DNA of 64,000 nucleotides from Bacteroidaceae bacterium (GCA_017617805.1 JAFZVN010000076.1:1-64000); one strand, 5' to 3'; positions 6,892-17,265 are shown, numbered from the stretch's first letter. Translations and numbers: made by a program. The notes: a model not told the origin generated them from the letters alone.

Positions 6892-9048
6892 ATGAGACAA
6901 TTACTGATTTCCATTGTTGCCTTGACGCTGAGCCTGAGTGCCAGTGCCGAGGATGTGTTTGTGAACACGCCAAAGACCACGCTGATGCTCGCTGTGAATG
7001 AGGGTCAGACACCACGTATTCATTATTATGGTTCGCGCATCAAACCAGAACAGGCGCATGAAGTGTACGACGCCATGAGTATCAACTACGATGCTTATCC
7101 AGCCTTTGGACGCAATAGTTTTGATGAGACGGCGTTGAGTGTGACCCATGCTGATGGGAATATGAGTACGGAACTGGTGGTGACGGGTTGTCAGCAAAAG
7201 GGTGATGAGACCATCATCTCATTGAAGGACAAGAAGTATGATTTCTTTGTGGATCTCTACTATAAAGCCAATGACAAGAGCGATGTGATTGAGACTTGGA
7301 CAGTGATTCGCAATGGTGAGAAGAAGCCTATCAAGTTGGAGCAGTATGCCAGTGGTGTGATGACATTTCGTCAGGAAGGTGCTTGGCTGACTCACTTCCA
7401 TGGGGCATGGGGTCAAGAGGCAGGCATGACGGAAGAGCTGTTGACAGCAGGTCTGAAGACGATTGTGAACCACGATGGTGTGCGTACAGCGATGGATGAC
7501 AGGGCTGAGGTGATGATTTCGCTCGATGGCAAACCTCAGGAGAACCGTGGACGTGTGGTTGGTGCAGCCCTCTGCTGGACAGGTAATTACAAATTGCGTA
7601 TCGAGACACGTGGCAAATATCGCCATACGCTTTTGGCTGGTATCGATGATCTTCATACGGCTTATACGCTGAAACCTGGGGAATCGTTCAAGACCCCCGT
7701 GTTGGCGCTGACCTATAGCGAAGAAGGCAAGGGTGGTGTGAGCCGTGCTTTCCATCGCTGGGGACGTAACGGGCAACTGCATAACGGTAAGGCATTGCGT
7801 GAGATTCTGCTGAACTCTTGGGAGGGCGTTTATATGAATGTCAATCAGGAGGTTTGTGAGCAGATGATGGACGGCATCAAGGAACTGGGTGGCGAACTCT
7901 TCGTGGTGGATGATGGTTGGTTTGGTCGCAAGTATCGTCGTACGGATGATACGAGAGGTCTTGGCGACTGGATGACAGACACGCAGAAACTGCCTAATGG
8001 TGTGCCTGCTTTGGTGAAGGCTGCAGAGAATCGTGGGTTGAAGTTCGGCATCTGGATTGAGCCTGAGATGACCAACAGCACGAGCGAACTCTTCGAAGCA
8101 CATCCAGATTGGGTGGTGGCTCATCCTACTCGTGAACTCTCGAAGGGACGTGGTGGCACACAGTTGGTGCTCGACCTCTCGAACCCCAAGGTGCAGGATT
8201 TTGTGGTGAGCATCGTCGATAATCTGGTGAAGGAGAATCCCACACTGCACTATATCAAATGGGATTGCAATATGTCGATGCAGAATTTTGGCAGCAGTTA
8301 CCTGACGTCAGACAAGCAGAGCCATCTCTTTGTGGATTATCACTTGGGACTTCGTTCGGCTTTGGAACGTATCAGAAAAGCCCATCCTGATCTCGTCATC
8401 CAACTGTGTTCCAGTGGTGGCGGACGTGTGAACTGGGGAGCTCTGCCTTATTTCGACGAGTTTTGGGTGAGTGATGATACTGATGCTCAGCAACGACTCT
8501 TCATCCAGTGGGGCACCAGCCATTTCTTCCCCACGATGGCGATGGCTCAGCATGTGAGTGCCTCTCCAAACCATCAGACAGGTCGTGTGATTCCTCTGAA
8601 ATTCCGTTTCGATGTGGCGATGACTGGACGTTTGGGTATGGAGATGAAGCCCAGCGACCTCAACGATCGTGAACGTGAGTATGCCAAGAAGGCTGTGACA
8701 TTCTATAAGGAGATTCGTCCGATTGTGCAGTTGGGCGACCTCTACCGTCTGCTCTCGCCATATGAGAACAAGGGCTTCTGTAGCGAGATGTTTGTCACAG
8801 AGGACAAGAGCGAGGCTGTGTTCTTCTGCTACAAGTTTGAAAACTATATAGGTCTAGATACTCCTCGTTGGCACATGGCTGGTCTTGACCCCAATGCCAC
8901 TTATCGTCTCAATGAGTTCGAGGGTTCTGAGCGTAGCCGCTACTTCGAGGGCAAGACTTTCTCTGGCAAGTTCTTGATGGAAACTGGTATCGATGCCACT
9001 TTAAGTGGTCAGTTTGCCAGTCGTGTCATTCGGCTGAAGAAGGTGTAA
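6892..9048 (+). CDS. Alpha-galactosidase, GH36
   Basis: A 718-residue protein with a signal peptide (residues 1-19, ending SASA), so it acts in the periplasm or beyond. It has the GH36 layout: an N-terminal beta-sandwich, a TIM barrel from about 300 to 620, and a C-terminal beta domain. VDDGWFGRK is a family hallmark. The nucleophile is Asp458 in YIKWDCNM and the acid/base is an Asp of SDDTD at 527-531. It should hydrolyse alpha-1,6-galactosides such as raffinose-type sugars or galactomannan side chains. It is probably co-transcribed with the next gene, 44 bp downstream. Confidence 0.93.
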   Translation: MRQLLISIVALTLSLSASAEDVFVNTPKTTLMLAVNEGQTPRIHYYGSRIKPEQAHEVYDAMSINYDAYPAFGRNSFDETALSVTHADGNMSTELVVTGCQQKGDETIISLKDKKYDFFVDLYYKANDKSDVIETWTVIRNGEKKPIKLEQYASGVMTFRQEGAWLTHFHGAWGQEAGMTEELLTAGLKTIVNHDGVRTAMDDRAEVMISLDGKPQENRGRVVGAALCWTGNYKLRIETRGKYRHTLLAGIDDLHTAYTLKPGESFKTPVLALTYSEEGKGGVSRAFHRWGRNGQLHNGKALREILLNSWEGVYMNVNQEVCEQMMDGIKELGGELFVVDDGWFGRKYRRTDDTRGLGDWMTDTQKLPNGVPALVKAAENRGLKFGIWIEPEMTNSTSELFEAHPDWVVAHPTRELSKGRGGTQLVLDLSNPKVQDFVVSIVDNLVKENPTLHYIKWDCNMSMQNFGSSYLTSDKQSHLFVDYHLGLRSALERIRKAHPDLVIQLCSSGGGRVNWGALPYFDEFWVSDDTDAQQRLFIQWGTSHFFPTMAMAQHVSASPNHQTGRVIPLKFRFDVAMTGRLGMEMKPSDLNDREREYAKKAVTFYKEIRPIVQLGDLYRLLSPYENKGFCSEMFVTEDKSEAVFFCYKFENYIGLDTPRWHMAGLDPNATYRLNEFEGSERSRYFEGKTFSGKFLMETGIDATLSGQFASRVIRLKKV

Positions 9049-9077
9049 GATCGAAGAATTGTAAGATTGAAGAATTG
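9046..9077. repeat. Two 16-bp tandem units between GH36 and DUF4380 genes
   Basis: TAAGATCGAAGAATTG (9046-9061) is repeated with one change at 9062-9077. The first TAA is the stop codon of the GH36 gene, so the array starts exactly at the end of the reading frame. Confidence 0.75.
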
Positions 9078-9092
9078 AAATTAAGATATAAG

Positions 9093-9998
9093 ATGAAGAA
9101 AAAGATTGTATTTGTGGCATTGTTTGTCGCATTAAACTTGGGATGCACATACGCCCAAGAGAATTTCTATCAGCGTCAGGGTGAGTCTTTGTACACGTTG
9201 ACGATGGGTGACGTGTCGATGACTATCGATGCTGCTGCTGGTGGTAAGATCCTGTCGTACAAGTGTGGAGAGGCAGAGGTGATCTCGCAATCTCCTATGC
9301 GAGAGGCTTTTGGAAGCACGTTTTGGACGAGTCCGCAGAAGGAATGGAACTGGCCTCCTGTTCAGGAATATGACAAGATGCCCTATACTGTAGAGGAGAA
9401 AGAAGGGGCATTGGTGATGACGAGTCAGGTGTCACCACGTCTGAAATATCGCATCCGCAAGGAATTCGTTGCAGACCCCAAGGACAAAGCATTTGTGGTA
9501 ACTTATTCCATCATCAACGAGGCAGAAGAGACGCGTAAGGTGGCTCCTTGGGAAATCACTCGTGTGAAGAACGAAGGAGGACTCATCTTCTTTGATGCAC
9601 CTGTGGAGAACATCACGCCTGCTGGTTTGATGGACTTCAAGTCTGTTGATGGTGCAGCTTTTTATTTGTCGGACGAAGCCAATGACAATCGCAAGATCAA
9701 TGCTGATGGCAAGGGCTGGCTGGCGTATAAGAATGAGGGGCTGTTGATGGTGAAGAAGTTCCAGGACTTGGAGGCTTCTCAACCAGCACCAGGCGAAGCG
9801 GAGATTCAGGTGTATGTGAATCGTGGCAAGACCTACATCGAGTTGGAAAGCCAAGGAGCCTACACAGAATTGAAGCCAGGTGAATCGCTCAGCTGGACGG
9901 TTCGTTGGTATCTGATGGCAGATTCATCCCCCGTTGAGGCTTCAAAAGCATTGTTGAAGAAAGTTCGGAATAAGTTAAAAGGGAAAAATGAAAAGTGA
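9093..9998 (+). CDS. Secreted DUF4380-like protein (galactose-mutarotase-like fold)
   Basis: A 301-residue protein with a signal peptide MKKKIVFVALFVALNLG ending at TYAQ. The all-beta pattern with AAAGGKILSYK and a central TFWTSPQKEWNWPP resembles DUF4380 proteins, which I place in the galactose-mutarotase-like superfamily. Likely a sugar-binding or sugar-epimerising partner of the upstream alpha-galactosidase, but no activity is shown. Its last codons (GKNEK) run into the AAGTGAAA-type repeat, and the stop TGA lies inside that repeat. ATG at 9075 is in frame but would be inside the repeat. Confidence 0.7.
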   Translation: MKKKIVFVALFVALNLGCTYAQENFYQRQGESLYTLTMGDVSMTIDAAAGGKILSYKCGEAEVISQSPMREAFGSTFWTSPQKEWNWPPVQEYDKMPYTVEEKEGALVMTSQVSPRLKYRIRKEFVADPKDKAFVVTYSIINEAEETRKVAPWEITRVKNEGGLIFFDAPVENITPAGLMDFKSVDGAAFYLSDEANDNRKINADGKGWLAYKNEGLLMVKKFQDLEASQPAPGEAEIQVYVNRGKTYIELESQGAYTELKPGESLSWTVRWYLMADSSPVEASKALLKKVRNKLKGKNEK

Positions 9999-10061
9999 AA
10001 AATTTGCTACCGCATTTGTACGTCAACAGTTGACAAACATTCGCGGTAGCAAATTTTTCAT
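9995..10061. repeat. Palindromic element, TTTGCTACCGC family, copy 1
   Basis: Left arm 9995-10013 (GTGAAAAATTTGCTACCGC) and right arm 10043-10061 pair at 18 of 19 positions. The 29-nt spacer contains a nested hairpin GTCAA-CAG-TTGAC. It fills the gap between two convergent genes and supplies the stop codon of the left one. Runs of A and T on the outer sides make it a plausible bidirectional terminator. Confidence 0.85.
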
Positions 10062-10084
10062 TTTTCACTTATACTTTTTCACTT

Positions 10085-10813
10085 TTATAGTATCTTCATG
10101 ATGTCACGCAGATGATGCACTTCGTGTGTGACAGGTTCAGAGGCTGGGTATTCAGGGAAGCGATTGAAGAAAATCGTGTCGAACCCAGCCTTTTTTGCGC
10201 CCAATATGTCTGTGTTGAAGTTATCACCAATCATGATGGTGGTTTCCTTGGGAGCTTGGGATTGCTCGAGTGCATAGGAAAAGAATAGGGGAGAGGGCTT
10301 GTTGGCTCCTGCATCTTCGCTGAGGATGATGGTGTCGAAGTAGTCGAAGAGGCCACAAGAATGGAGTTTCTTATACTGTACCTCATGAAATCCGTTGCTG
10401 CACATGTGCATGCGATAGCCCTTGCCTCTGAGGTAATCCATCAGTTCTTGTGCACCATCCACCAGCCCTGGCTTCACAGCACAGAGCGAAAGGAACTTGT
10501 CGCTGGCTTGTCGGCAATATTCCACAGTTGGGTTCAATCCCTTTCCAAGACTTAACGGATGACGGAAACGCTCCACAATGAGGAAATCCCGTTCAATCTC
10601 CCCTTTGGCATATTGTGTCCAAAGCCTGATGTTTGTGTTCCAATAGTCCTCATGGAACACCTTAGGATCATCGAAATACCGTTCGAGGTGCAGGTACTCA
10701 TAAAGCTCATCCAAAGCAATCATGGCATTGCCGTGGGTGTCGTAGAGAGTATCGTCGAAGTCGATGAAGAGGTCGGTATAATTCTTCAATTTTTTAGTTT
10801 TTAAAGATGGCAT
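10085..10813 (-). CDS. HAD-family phosphatase, YjjG-like
   Basis: About 242 residues. Motif I is [10 protein letters not shown] (Asp nucleophile plus second Asp), motif II CSNGF, and motif [20 protein letters not shown]. This is the YjjG/haloacid-dehalogenase nucleotidase branch, which dephosphorylates nucleoside monophosphates or small phosphorylated metabolites in the cytosol. The ATG at 10813 overlaps the end of waaA by 20 bp; a TTG at about 10788 would avoid most of the overlap and is also possible. It is the last gene of a gltX-waaA-HAD operon. Confidence 0.85.
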   Translation of the reverse strand: MPSLKTKKLKNYTDLFIDFDDTLYDTHGNAMIALDELYEYLHLERYFDDPKVFHEDYWNTNIRLWTQYAKGEIERDFLIVERFRHPLSLGKGLNPTVEYCRQASDKFLSLCAVKPGLVDGAQELMDYLRGKGYRMHMCSNGFHEVQYKKLHSCGLFDYFDTIILSEDAGANKPSPLFFSYALEQSQAPKETTIMIGDNFNTDILGAKKAGFDTIFFNRFPEYPASEPVTHEVHHLRDIMKIL

Positions 10814-12047
10814 TGAAGCACTTGTCTGCTGCACCAGCATTGGCATTGATGTAGCCACCAGCTGCTTCACCAGCCTTCTGAAGTTCTTCAGAATGTTCGA
10901 TGAAGTTGTCCATGATGGCAGCAAAGGAGGCATCGTCCTGATATTCGAACGAACCACCACAAGCCTTGAGTGCCTGGGCTTCACGGAACTTCTGGTTGTT
11001 GGGACCAAAGAGTACAGGAATACCATAAACTGCTGCCTCAGGCACATTGTGGATGCCTACGCCAAAGCCTCCTCCCACCAAAGCCACTTTGCCATATCGA
11101 TAGATGGAAGAGAGTTTGCCAAAGCAGTTGATAATGAGAGCAGAACCTCCATCGCCTGAAGAAGGAATGGATTGACCTTGTTCCAATGCTGTATATCTCA
11201 CATGAGAGAATCCGTTGTCGTCCAGCAGTTTCTCAATGTCTTTCAGGTGGGTTTCGCTGATGACATGAGGAGCGATGATGAGTTTCCAATCCTTGTGCTT
11301 AGCGAAGTAAGGAATGTAGATTTCCTCATCGGGTCCCCATGAAGAACCTGCAATGAAGCAAGAAGCTTCACTAGCAAATTGTTCCACAAGTGGGAGGGGA
11401 GCGGCTGCATCCTTGATGGCAATCACACGGTCAAGACGAGTGTCGCCTACTACAGTCACGTTGGTGATGCCATGTGCTTCCAACAGTTTCTTGGAACTTT
11501 CGTTCTGCACAAACAAGTGGTCAAATTGCCTGATGGGTTTAAGGGCTGGATATTTGCCAAAGAGATGCCACTTGAAGAAATACTGGTCAGGACGGAAAAT
11601 GCTGCTCACGCTGTAAGTCTTGATACCCTTATGGCGGCAGATGGTCAGATAGTTTGTCCAAAACTCATATTTAATGAAGATGGCAATCTCTGGATGTGCC
11701 AGACGCAAGAAAGAAAGTGCATTGCCTGGGGTGTCGAAAGGCAGATAGCACACAAGGTCTGCTCCTTCATAATCTTTCCTCACCTCATAACCAGAAGGTG
11801 AGAAGAAAGTGAGTAGAATCTTGTATTCTGGACATTCAACTCGCAGACGTTCCATGAGAGGACGTCCCTGCTCAAATTCTCCCAACGAAGCAGCATGGAA
11901 CCACACGACGTGGTCAGTCTTCTTGATATGGCGATGCAAGAGGATGAAGGTCTGACTGATGCCCATCACCATCTTGCGTGCCTTCTTGTGGAAGAGAGCG
12001 GCAATTAGCATGCCCAATACAAAGATATATATTCCGATGGTGTACAT
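10794..12047 (-). CDS. waaA: 3-deoxy-D-manno-octulosonic acid (Kdo) transferase
   Basis: A 417-residue GT30-family protein with an N-terminal membrane anchor (residues 1-20). [12 protein letters not shown] is the hallmark loop of the family's N-terminal domain, and EFWTNYL and the late [18 protein letters not shown] belong to the substrate and CMP-Kdo sites. It transfers Kdo from CMP-Kdo to lipid A precursor at the inner face of the cytoplasmic membrane. Its ATG overlaps the gltX stop by one base (TAATG), so the two are translationally coupled. Confidence 0.95.
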   Translation of the reverse strand: MYTIGIYIFVLGMLIAALFHKKARKMVMGISQTFILLHRHIKKTDHVVWFHAASLGEFEQGRPLMERLRVECPEYKILLTFFSPSGYEVRKDYEGADLVCYLPFDTPGNALSFLRLAHPEIAIFIKYEFWTNYLTICRHKGIKTYSVSSIFRPDQYFFKWHLFGKYPALKPIRQFDHLFVQNESSKKLLEAHGITNVTVVGDTRLDRVIAIKDAAAPLPLVEQFASEASCFIAGSSWGPDEEIYIPYFAKHKDWKLIIAPHVISETHLKDIEKLLDDNGFSHVRYTALEQGQSIPSSGDGGSALIINCFGKLSSIYRYGKVALVGGGFGVGIHNVPEAAVYGIPVLFGPNNQKFREAQALKACGGSFEYQDDASFAAIMDNFIEHSEELQKAGEAAGGYINANAGAADKCFNAIFKN

Positions 12048-13609
12048 TAGCCGAGGGTTTGAATCGCAAACTTCATTCTCTTCATGACCTCTTCCTTGCC
12101 TAAGAAGGCAGAGAGCTCATACATGTCAGGGCCTTGACCTGTGCCTACGAGTGCCACACGCCAAGCGTTCCAAGGCTTGATGCCCGTCTCTTCCGTCCAT
12201 GGGTCAATGATGGCTTTCTGGCCTTCCACACTCCAATCGTTGATGCCTTCCAGCACCTTCATCATCTGGGTCATATCGTTGGCTGTGTTCTCGTTCCAAT
12301 TCTTGCGGATGAACTTATCCCCTTCCTTGTCAAACTCCGTAGGAGCCACAAAGAAGAACTTCGTGAGTGGCCACAAGTCGCTGGGGAAGGAGATGTTGCG
12401 CTTTTTCTTGTTGCCCTGTCCATCAGTATATTCGATGACCTTCATCTTCATCATCCTCACGACCTCAGCTTCCTGTTCTGGGGTGGCTTCGATACCATTC
12501 TCCTTCAGCACCTTGTCGAAGGCTGGACACCAGTCAGAATCAGGACGTTGGATGAGGTACTGATGGTTGAACCATGCAGCCTTCACGTAGTCGAACTTCG
12601 CACCATTCTTGGAACACTTGGAGAGGTCGAACAACTTCACCATCTCGTCCAAGGTCATCAGTTCTTGGTCGTTGCCAGGATTCCAACCTAAGAGTGCCAA
12701 GAAGTTCACGACAGCTTCAGGCAGGTAGCCTTTCTCACGATAGCCTGATGAAATCTCGCCGCTCTTGGGATCGTGCCATTCAAGTGGGAACACAGGGAAG
12801 CCCAACTTATCGCCATCTCGCTTGGAGAGTTTGCCATTGCCGATGGGTTTCAGCAACAGGGGAAGATGAGCGAATCTTGGCATCGTGTCAGCCCATCCGA
12901 AAGCTTCATAGAGCAACACATGGAGGGGAGCGCTTGGCAACCATTCCTCACCACGAATCACATGCGTCACCTCCATCAAGTGGTCATCGACAATATTCGC
13001 CAAGTGATAAGTGGGCAGTTGGTCTGCACTCTTGTAGAGCACCTTGTCATCGAGGATGCTGGAATTGATTTTCACCTCACCACGAATGAGGTCATCCACC
13101 ACCACATCTCTGCCTGGTTCAATCTTGAAGCGCACCACATACTGTTCGCCATTGGCGATGAGCTTTTCCACTTCCTCCTTGGGCAGTGTGAGTGAGTTGC
13201 GCATCTGTCCACGTGTGGAAGCGTCGTACTGGAAGTTCTCCACCTCCTCACGCTTCTTGTTCAGCTCCTCTGGAGTATCAAAGGCATAGTAGGCCTTGCC
13301 GTTGTCGAGCAATACCTGTACATATTTCTGATAGATGTCTCTGCGTTCGCTCTGACGGTATGGGCCGTAGTTGCCACCAAAGCTGACACCCTCGTCAAAT
13401 TTGATGCCCAACCAATCAAACGCCTCGATAATGTATTCCTCCGCACCAGGAACGAAACGGGTGGAGTCCGTGTCTTCGATGCGGAAGATGAGGTCACCAC
13501 CATGTTGTTTTGCGAAGAGATAATTGTAAAGTGCAGTGCGCACACCACCAATATGAAGAGGTCCCGTAGGACTGGGTGCAAAGCGCACCCTAACTTTATT
13601 TTCTGCCAT
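12047..13609 (-). CDS. gltX: Glutamate-tRNA ligase
   Basis: A 520-residue class I aminoacyl-tRNA synthetase. The HIGH-type signature is PLHIGG at 17-22 and the KMSKS-type signature is KLSKR at 260-264. It charges tRNA-Glu. Length is normal for Bacteroidota, which carry an extended C-terminal half. It is the first gene of the operon with waaA and a HAD phosphatase, with a good -7 box 21 bp before the start. Confidence 0.97.
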   Translation of the reverse strand: MAENKVRVRFAPSPTGPLHIGGVRTALYNYLFAKQHGGDLIFRIEDTDSTRFVPGAEEYIIEAFDWLGIKFDEGVSFGGNYGPYRQSERRDIYQKYVQVLLDNGKAYYAFDTPEELNKKREEVENFQYDASTRGQMRNSLTLPKEEVEKLIANGEQYVVRFKIEPGRDVVVDDLIRGEVKINSSILDDKVLYKSADQLPTYHLANIVDDHLMEVTHVIRGEEWLPSAPLHVLLYEAFGWADTMPRFAHLPLLLKPIGNGKLSKRDGDKLGFPVFPLEWHDPKSGEISSGYREKGYLPEAVVNFLALLGWNPGNDQELMTLDEMVKLFDLSKCSKNGAKFDYVKAAWFNHQYLIQRPDSDWCPAFDKVLKENGIEATPEQEAEVVRMMKMKVIEYTDGQGNKKKRNISFPSDLWPLTKFFFVAPTEFDKEGDKFIRKNWNENTANDMTQMMKVLEGINDWSVEGQKAIIDPWTEETGIKPWNAWRVALVGTGQGPDMYELSAFLGKEEVMKRMKFAIQTLG

Positions 13610-13629
13610 AGTTTTGCTTAATTTCGTGG

Positions 13630-13698
13630 CAAAGGTACGGAAAATAAGTGAAAAGTGAATGGTGGAGAGTGAAAAATCTAAAAAAAAGCGTACCTTTG
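13630..13698. promoter_or_regulatory. Divergent promoters gltX / yfhO-like, with heptamer array between
   Basis: Minus-strand -7 box TACCTTTG (13637-13630) precedes gltX. Plus-strand TACCTTTG (13691-13698) precedes the YfhO-like gene. Between them AAGTGAA is repeated at 13646-13652 and 13653-13659, followed by a related AGTGAAA AATCTA stretch. Confidence 0.65.
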
Positions 13699-13726
13699 CA
13701 CACTGAAATCAATACATTCTTTATAT

Positions 13727-16378
13727 ATGACATTCAATTGGAAGAAGATTCTGCCCGACGTCTATTGCGTCGTCTTGTTTGCGGCCATCGCATTTGTGTA
13801 TTTCATGGGGCCAGTGAGCAAGGGTTATCGGCTGGAGCAGCATGATAGTGGTGCCAATGATGGTATCAATGTTGAAATCAATGCCTATCGTGATGCACAT
13901 GGAGGCGAGACTCCTCGATGGGTGACCAGCCTGTTTGGAGGTATGCCGACTTATCAGATTGCCCCTTCGTATGACTCCACGAAGACGATGTCGTTTGTGG
14001 AGAAGGCGTACCATCTTTGGTTCCCTGATTATGTGTGGTATATCTTTGCCTCGATGTTGGGATTCTACATCCTGTTGAGAGCCTTTGATTTCCGTCAGTG
14101 GATGGCAGCTTTAGGAGCTGTGGTATGGGCATTCAGCAGTTATTTCTTCATCATCATTGCGGCTGGTCACATCTGGAAAGTGATGGCTTTGGCATATATT
14201 CCTCCCACCATTGGAGGTATGGCCTTGTGCTATCGCAAGAAATATCTCCTGGGTACAATCGTGACAGCCATCTTTGCCACCTTGCAGATACAGGCGAACC
14301 ACGTACAGATGTCCTACTACTTCCTGACGGTCGAGTTGCTGATGATTGTGGCTTATTTGATAAAAGAGACCCTCCCCTCACCCTCCCTGGAGGGAGGGAG
14401 TGGAATCTCTGCAAATAAGGAAACAAACGGACAAGGTGACAACTCCCTCCCTCAAGGGAGGGTGAGGGGAGGGTCTGCTTGGTTGAAGGCCACTGGTTGC
14501 ATTGCTTTTGCTGCCATTCTTGCCATCTGCCTGAATATCTCCAACCTCTATCATACTTATGAATACGCCAAGGACACCATGCGTGGCAAGAGCGAGTTGG
14601 TGAAGGAAGGAAAGGTGGAAGATCAGACGGATAGCGGTCTCGAACGCAGTTACATCACGGCTTGGAGTTATGGCATTGACGAGTCGATGACCTTCTTGAT
14701 TCCTGATGTGAAGGGTGGGGCAAGCATGCCACTCTCGATGAATAAGACGGCGATGAAGAAGGCTGATTCGCAGTTGGATCAGGTGGGCATATATGGTGCT
14801 TTCACCCAGTATTGGGGTGAGCAGCCAGGTACGAGCGGCCCTGTCTATTTGGGTGCTTTGGTGTGCATGCTCTTCGTGATGGGCTTGCTCGTCATTCCCC
14901 ATAAGAATCCATTGAAATGGGCACTTTTGGCAGCTGGATTGCTGACCTTGCTTTTGGGATGGGGTAAGAACTTCATGCCGTTCACAGATTTCTTCATCGA
15001 CCATGTGCCCATGTACTCGAAGTTCCGTACCGTTGCCAGCATCCTTGTGGTGGTGGAATTTGTGGTACCTTTCATCGCCTTGTGGGGCTTGAAGCTCTGG
15101 GTGGAGAAGCCTACCAAGCAACCTCTTTACATTGCCACCATCTTTACGGTAGTCATCTGTCTCATCTATGTGATGGCTCCAGGATTGGGCAGCGATTGTG
15201 TGAGTTCGAACGACAAGGCCGCTGTGCAGCAATATGTGGGTGCTGGTTATTTTGATGAGGCTTTTGGAAAGAATATCCTTCGTAGCCTTTCTGATATGCG
15301 TGCAGCGATGGTGAGTGCCGATGCTTGGCGCAGCATCATGTTCATCTTGATGGGCTTTGGTGCGATGTTGTGGTATGAGAAGAAAAAGGAGGATGCTCAT
15401 GCGGCTATGTGGTTGAGTGTGGGCTTGTTGGCAATTTGCCTTGTTGATATGTGGGGTGTGAACAAGCGTTATCTGAACGATGATATGTTTGTGGAACCCC
15501 AAGGTGCGGCTCGTATTCAGAAGTCGGAAGCTGACAAATATATTATTGAGAAGAGTGGGGAAGGACGTGATTATCGTGTGCTGAACTTCACCGTTTCCAC
15601 CTTCAACGACAACACCACCAGCGCTTTCTACAGTTCTGTGGGTGGCTATCATGCGGCTAAGTTGCGTCGTTATCAGGAACTCATCGAAGCTCATATCGCT
15701 CCAGAGATGTCGAAGGTGTATGAGGCATTGCGTTCAGCTCCAATGGACACTGTGAAGATGATGGAGCAACAGGTTCCATATCCTATCTACGACCTTTCTG
15801 TGGTCAATACCGATTCGCTCTTCCCTGTCATCAATATGCTCAACACACGCTGGTTCATCTTGGGAGCTGGCGAGAAGGGTGAGATCAAGATGCCTGTGGA
15901 GAATGTGACTGCGATGGGCAATGGTTGGTTTGTCACCAACATCCAGTGGGCAGCCAATGCGAATGAGGAACTTGATGCGCTCTCGAAGGTCAATCTCCGC
16001 AATACGGCAGTAGTGGCCAAAGCTGATTTTGATTTCCTGAAGACAGGTGGTGAAGGAACAGTGAAGCTCACTTCCTACGAGGCCAATGAGGCGAAATATG
16101 AGGTGGAGTCAGACAAGGGCGGTTTGGTTGTGTTCTCTGAGGTGTATTACCCTGGCTGGACAGCCACCATCGATGGACAAACTACAGAAGTGGGTCGTGC
16201 CAACTATGTCTTGCGTGCTATCAACGTTCCTGCCGGCAAGCATGAGGTGGTGTTCACCTTCAAACCTCAGAGTGTACAAACGACTGAAACGATAGCCTAC
16301 ATCGCCTTGGGCATCCTTGTCCTGCTGATTGTGCTGGCTGCATGGCGAACTTATCGCTCCAAGCCCCAAAACTCTTAA
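13727..16378 (+). CDS. YfhO-family polytopic membrane protein with in-frame repeat insertion
   Basis: An 883-residue protein with about 12 predicted membrane helices in the first 520 residues plus a last one near the C-terminus, and a large soluble domain between. The pattern NLYHTYEYAKDTMRGKSEL and the overall plan match the YfhO family, GT-C-like proteins linked in Gram-positives to glycosylation of cell-wall polymers. The role in Bacteroidota is unknown. Residues about 214-250, in a loop between membrane helices, are encoded by a 108-bp GC-rich inverted repeat and look foreign to the family. Its stop codon runs into a heptamer array before the next gene. Confidence 0.85.
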   Translation: MTFNWKKILPDVYCVVLFAAIAFVYFMGPVSKGYRLEQHDSGANDGINVEINAYRDAHGGETPRWVTSLFGGMPTYQIAPSYDSTKTMSFVEKAYHLWFPDYVWYIFASMLGFYILLRAFDFRQWMAALGAVVWAFSSYFFIIIAAGHIWKVMALAYIPPTIGGMALCYRKKYLLGTIVTAIFATLQIQANHVQMSYYFLTVELLMIVAYLIKETLPSPSLEGGSGISANKETNGQGDNSLPQGRVRGGSAWLKATGCIAFAAILAICLNISNLYHTYEYAKDTMRGKSELVKEGKVEDQTDSGLERSYITAWSYGIDESMTFLIPDVKGGASMPLSMNKTAMKKADSQLDQVGIYGAFTQYWGEQPGTSGPVYLGALVCMLFVMGLLVIPHKNPLKWALLAAGLLTLLLGWGKNFMPFTDFFIDHVPMYSKFRTVASILVVVEFVVPFIALWGLKLWVEKPTKQPLYIATIFTVVICLIYVMAPGLGSDCVSSNDKAAVQQYVGAGYFDEAFGKNILRSLSDMRAAMVSADAWRSIMFILMGFGAMLWYEKKKEDAHAAMWLSVGLLAICLVDMWGVNKRYLNDDMFVEPQGAARIQKSEADKYIIEKSGEGRDYRVLNFTVSTFNDNTTSAFYSSVGGYHAAKLRRYQELIEAHIAPEMSKVYEALRSAPMDTVKMMEQQVPYPIYDLSVVNTDSLFPVINMLNTRWFILGAGEKGEIKMPVENVTAMGNGWFVTNIQWAANANEELDALSKVNLRNTAVVAKADFDFLKTGGEGTVKLTSYEANEAKYEVESDKGGLVVFSEVYYPGWTATIDGQTTEVGRANYVLRAINVPAGKHEVVFTFKPQSVQTTETIAYIALGILVLLIVLAAWRTYRSKPQNS
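14368..14475. repeat. GC-rich inverted-pair element inserted in frame in the YfhO-like gene
   Basis: Outer arms 14368-14388 and 14455-14475 are perfect 21-bp reverse complements (GACCCTCCCC... and ...GGGGAGGGTC). Each half also folds on itself (CCCTCCCT/AGGGAGGG). The total is 108 bp, exactly 36 codons, without stops in the gene's frame. Confidence 0.9.
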
Positions 16379-16380
16379 CT

Positions 16381-16415
16381 AACTCTAAACTCTCAACCCT
16401 AAACTCTAAACTCTC
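16381..16415. repeat. Five-unit heptamer array AACTCTA
   Basis: Units AACTCTA, AACTCTC, AACCCTA, AACTCTA and AACTCTC are exactly 7 bp each. A degenerate unit extends into the yfhO-like stop codon on the left, and the next gene's ATG starts two bases after the array. The array thus fills the whole intergenic gap. Confidence 0.9.
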
Positions 16416-16417
16416 GT

Positions 16418-17167
16418 ATGACTATTTCATTATTGCAGAATGACATCGTGTGGGGCGATCCCAACGCGAACCAAGAAAATATAGCAGAAATCCTGTGGGG
16501 ACTCGACAAGAGCGACGTTTATGTATTGCCTGAGATGTTCTCGACGGGCTTTGCTGTTGATCCTCATGGCATAGCTGAGCAGGACGAGTCGTCGCTGACT
16601 TGGATGAAGGAAATGGCTGCTGAACTGAAAGGTGCTGTATGTGGAAGTGTGGCGACTGAGGTGGATGGTAATTACTACAACCGTCTCTACTTCGTAAAGC
16701 CCAATGGTGATGTGGTTACCTACGACAAACATCACCTCTTCACTTATGCCGATGAACATCGCCACTACAAGCGAGGCAGCGAACGTACGGTGGTTGAGTT
16801 TCGTGGTTGCCGATTCCTCTTGCAGGTGTGCTACGACCTCCGTTTCCCCTGCTTCTCTCGCAACAACGAGCGAATTCCCTACGACTGTGCCATCTATGTG
16901 GCTTCGTGGCCTACCAGCCGCTTGGCAGTTTGGGACACGCTGCTGCATGCCCGTGCCATCGAGAACCAGTGTTATGTGGCTGGTGTGAATCGCATTGGCG
17001 AGGATCAGGCTTGTCAATACAGTGGTGGCACGCTTCTTGTGGATCCTTATGGCAACACAGCAGCCGCCTGTCCACTTGATGAAGACTCTGCCATCACCGT
17101 CGAACTCGACCTCCAAAAACTTCGTGACTTCAGACGGAAATTCCCAGTGCTGAAAGACGCGGATTAA
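16418..17167 (+). CDS. Omega-amidase-like carbon-nitrogen hydrolase
   Basis: A 249-residue nitrilase-superfamily enzyme. The catalytic triad is Glu39 (PEMF), Lys104 (DKHHLF) and Cys138 (VCYDLRFP). The sequence is closest in style to YafV/Nit2-type omega-amidases, which hydrolyse 2-oxoglutaramate and 2-oxosuccinamate in the cytosol to recycle keto-acids from transamination. It follows the YfhO-like gene across a 39-bp gap filled by a heptamer array and is probably co-transcribed with it. Confidence 0.88.
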   Translation: MTISLLQNDIVWGDPNANQENIAEILWGLDKSDVYVLPEMFSTGFAVDPHGIAEQDESSLTWMKEMAAELKGAVCGSVATEVDGNYYNRLYFVKPNGDVVTYDKHHLFTYADEHRHYKRGSERTVVEFRGCRFLLQVCYDLRFPCFSRNNERIPYDCAIYVASWPTSRLAVWDTLLHARAIENQCYVAGVNRIGEDQACQYSGGTLLVDPYGNTAAACPLDEDSAITVELDLQKLRDFRRKFPVLKDAD

Positions 17168-17188
17168 GGGAAAATGGATAAGTGAAAA

Positions 17189-17255
17189 GTGAAAAATTTG
17201 CTACCGCGGCAGTTCTCCAACAATTGGCGTGCAAGTGCGGTAGCAAATTTTTCAC
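17189..17255. repeat. Palindromic element, TTTGCTACCGC family, copy 2
   Basis: Arms 17189-17207 and 17237-17255 are perfect 19-bp reverse complements; flanking AAGTGAA/TTCACTT runs extend the pairing further. The spacer is again 29 nt, but its nested hairpin is CCAA-CAA-TTGG, different in sequence from copy 1 but still paired. It lies between convergent genes. Confidence 0.88.
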
Positions 17256-17265
17256 TTTTCATTTT

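Noticed and set aside
10814..11047. N-terminal extension of the HAD phosphatase up to 11047
   Set aside because: It would overlap waaA by 250 bp and the translated extension has no family similarity.
13741..16415. Frameshift in the YfhO-like gene because of the odd loop at residues 214-250
   Set aside because: The frame is the same on both sides; the odd residues are explained by an in-frame 108-bp repeat.
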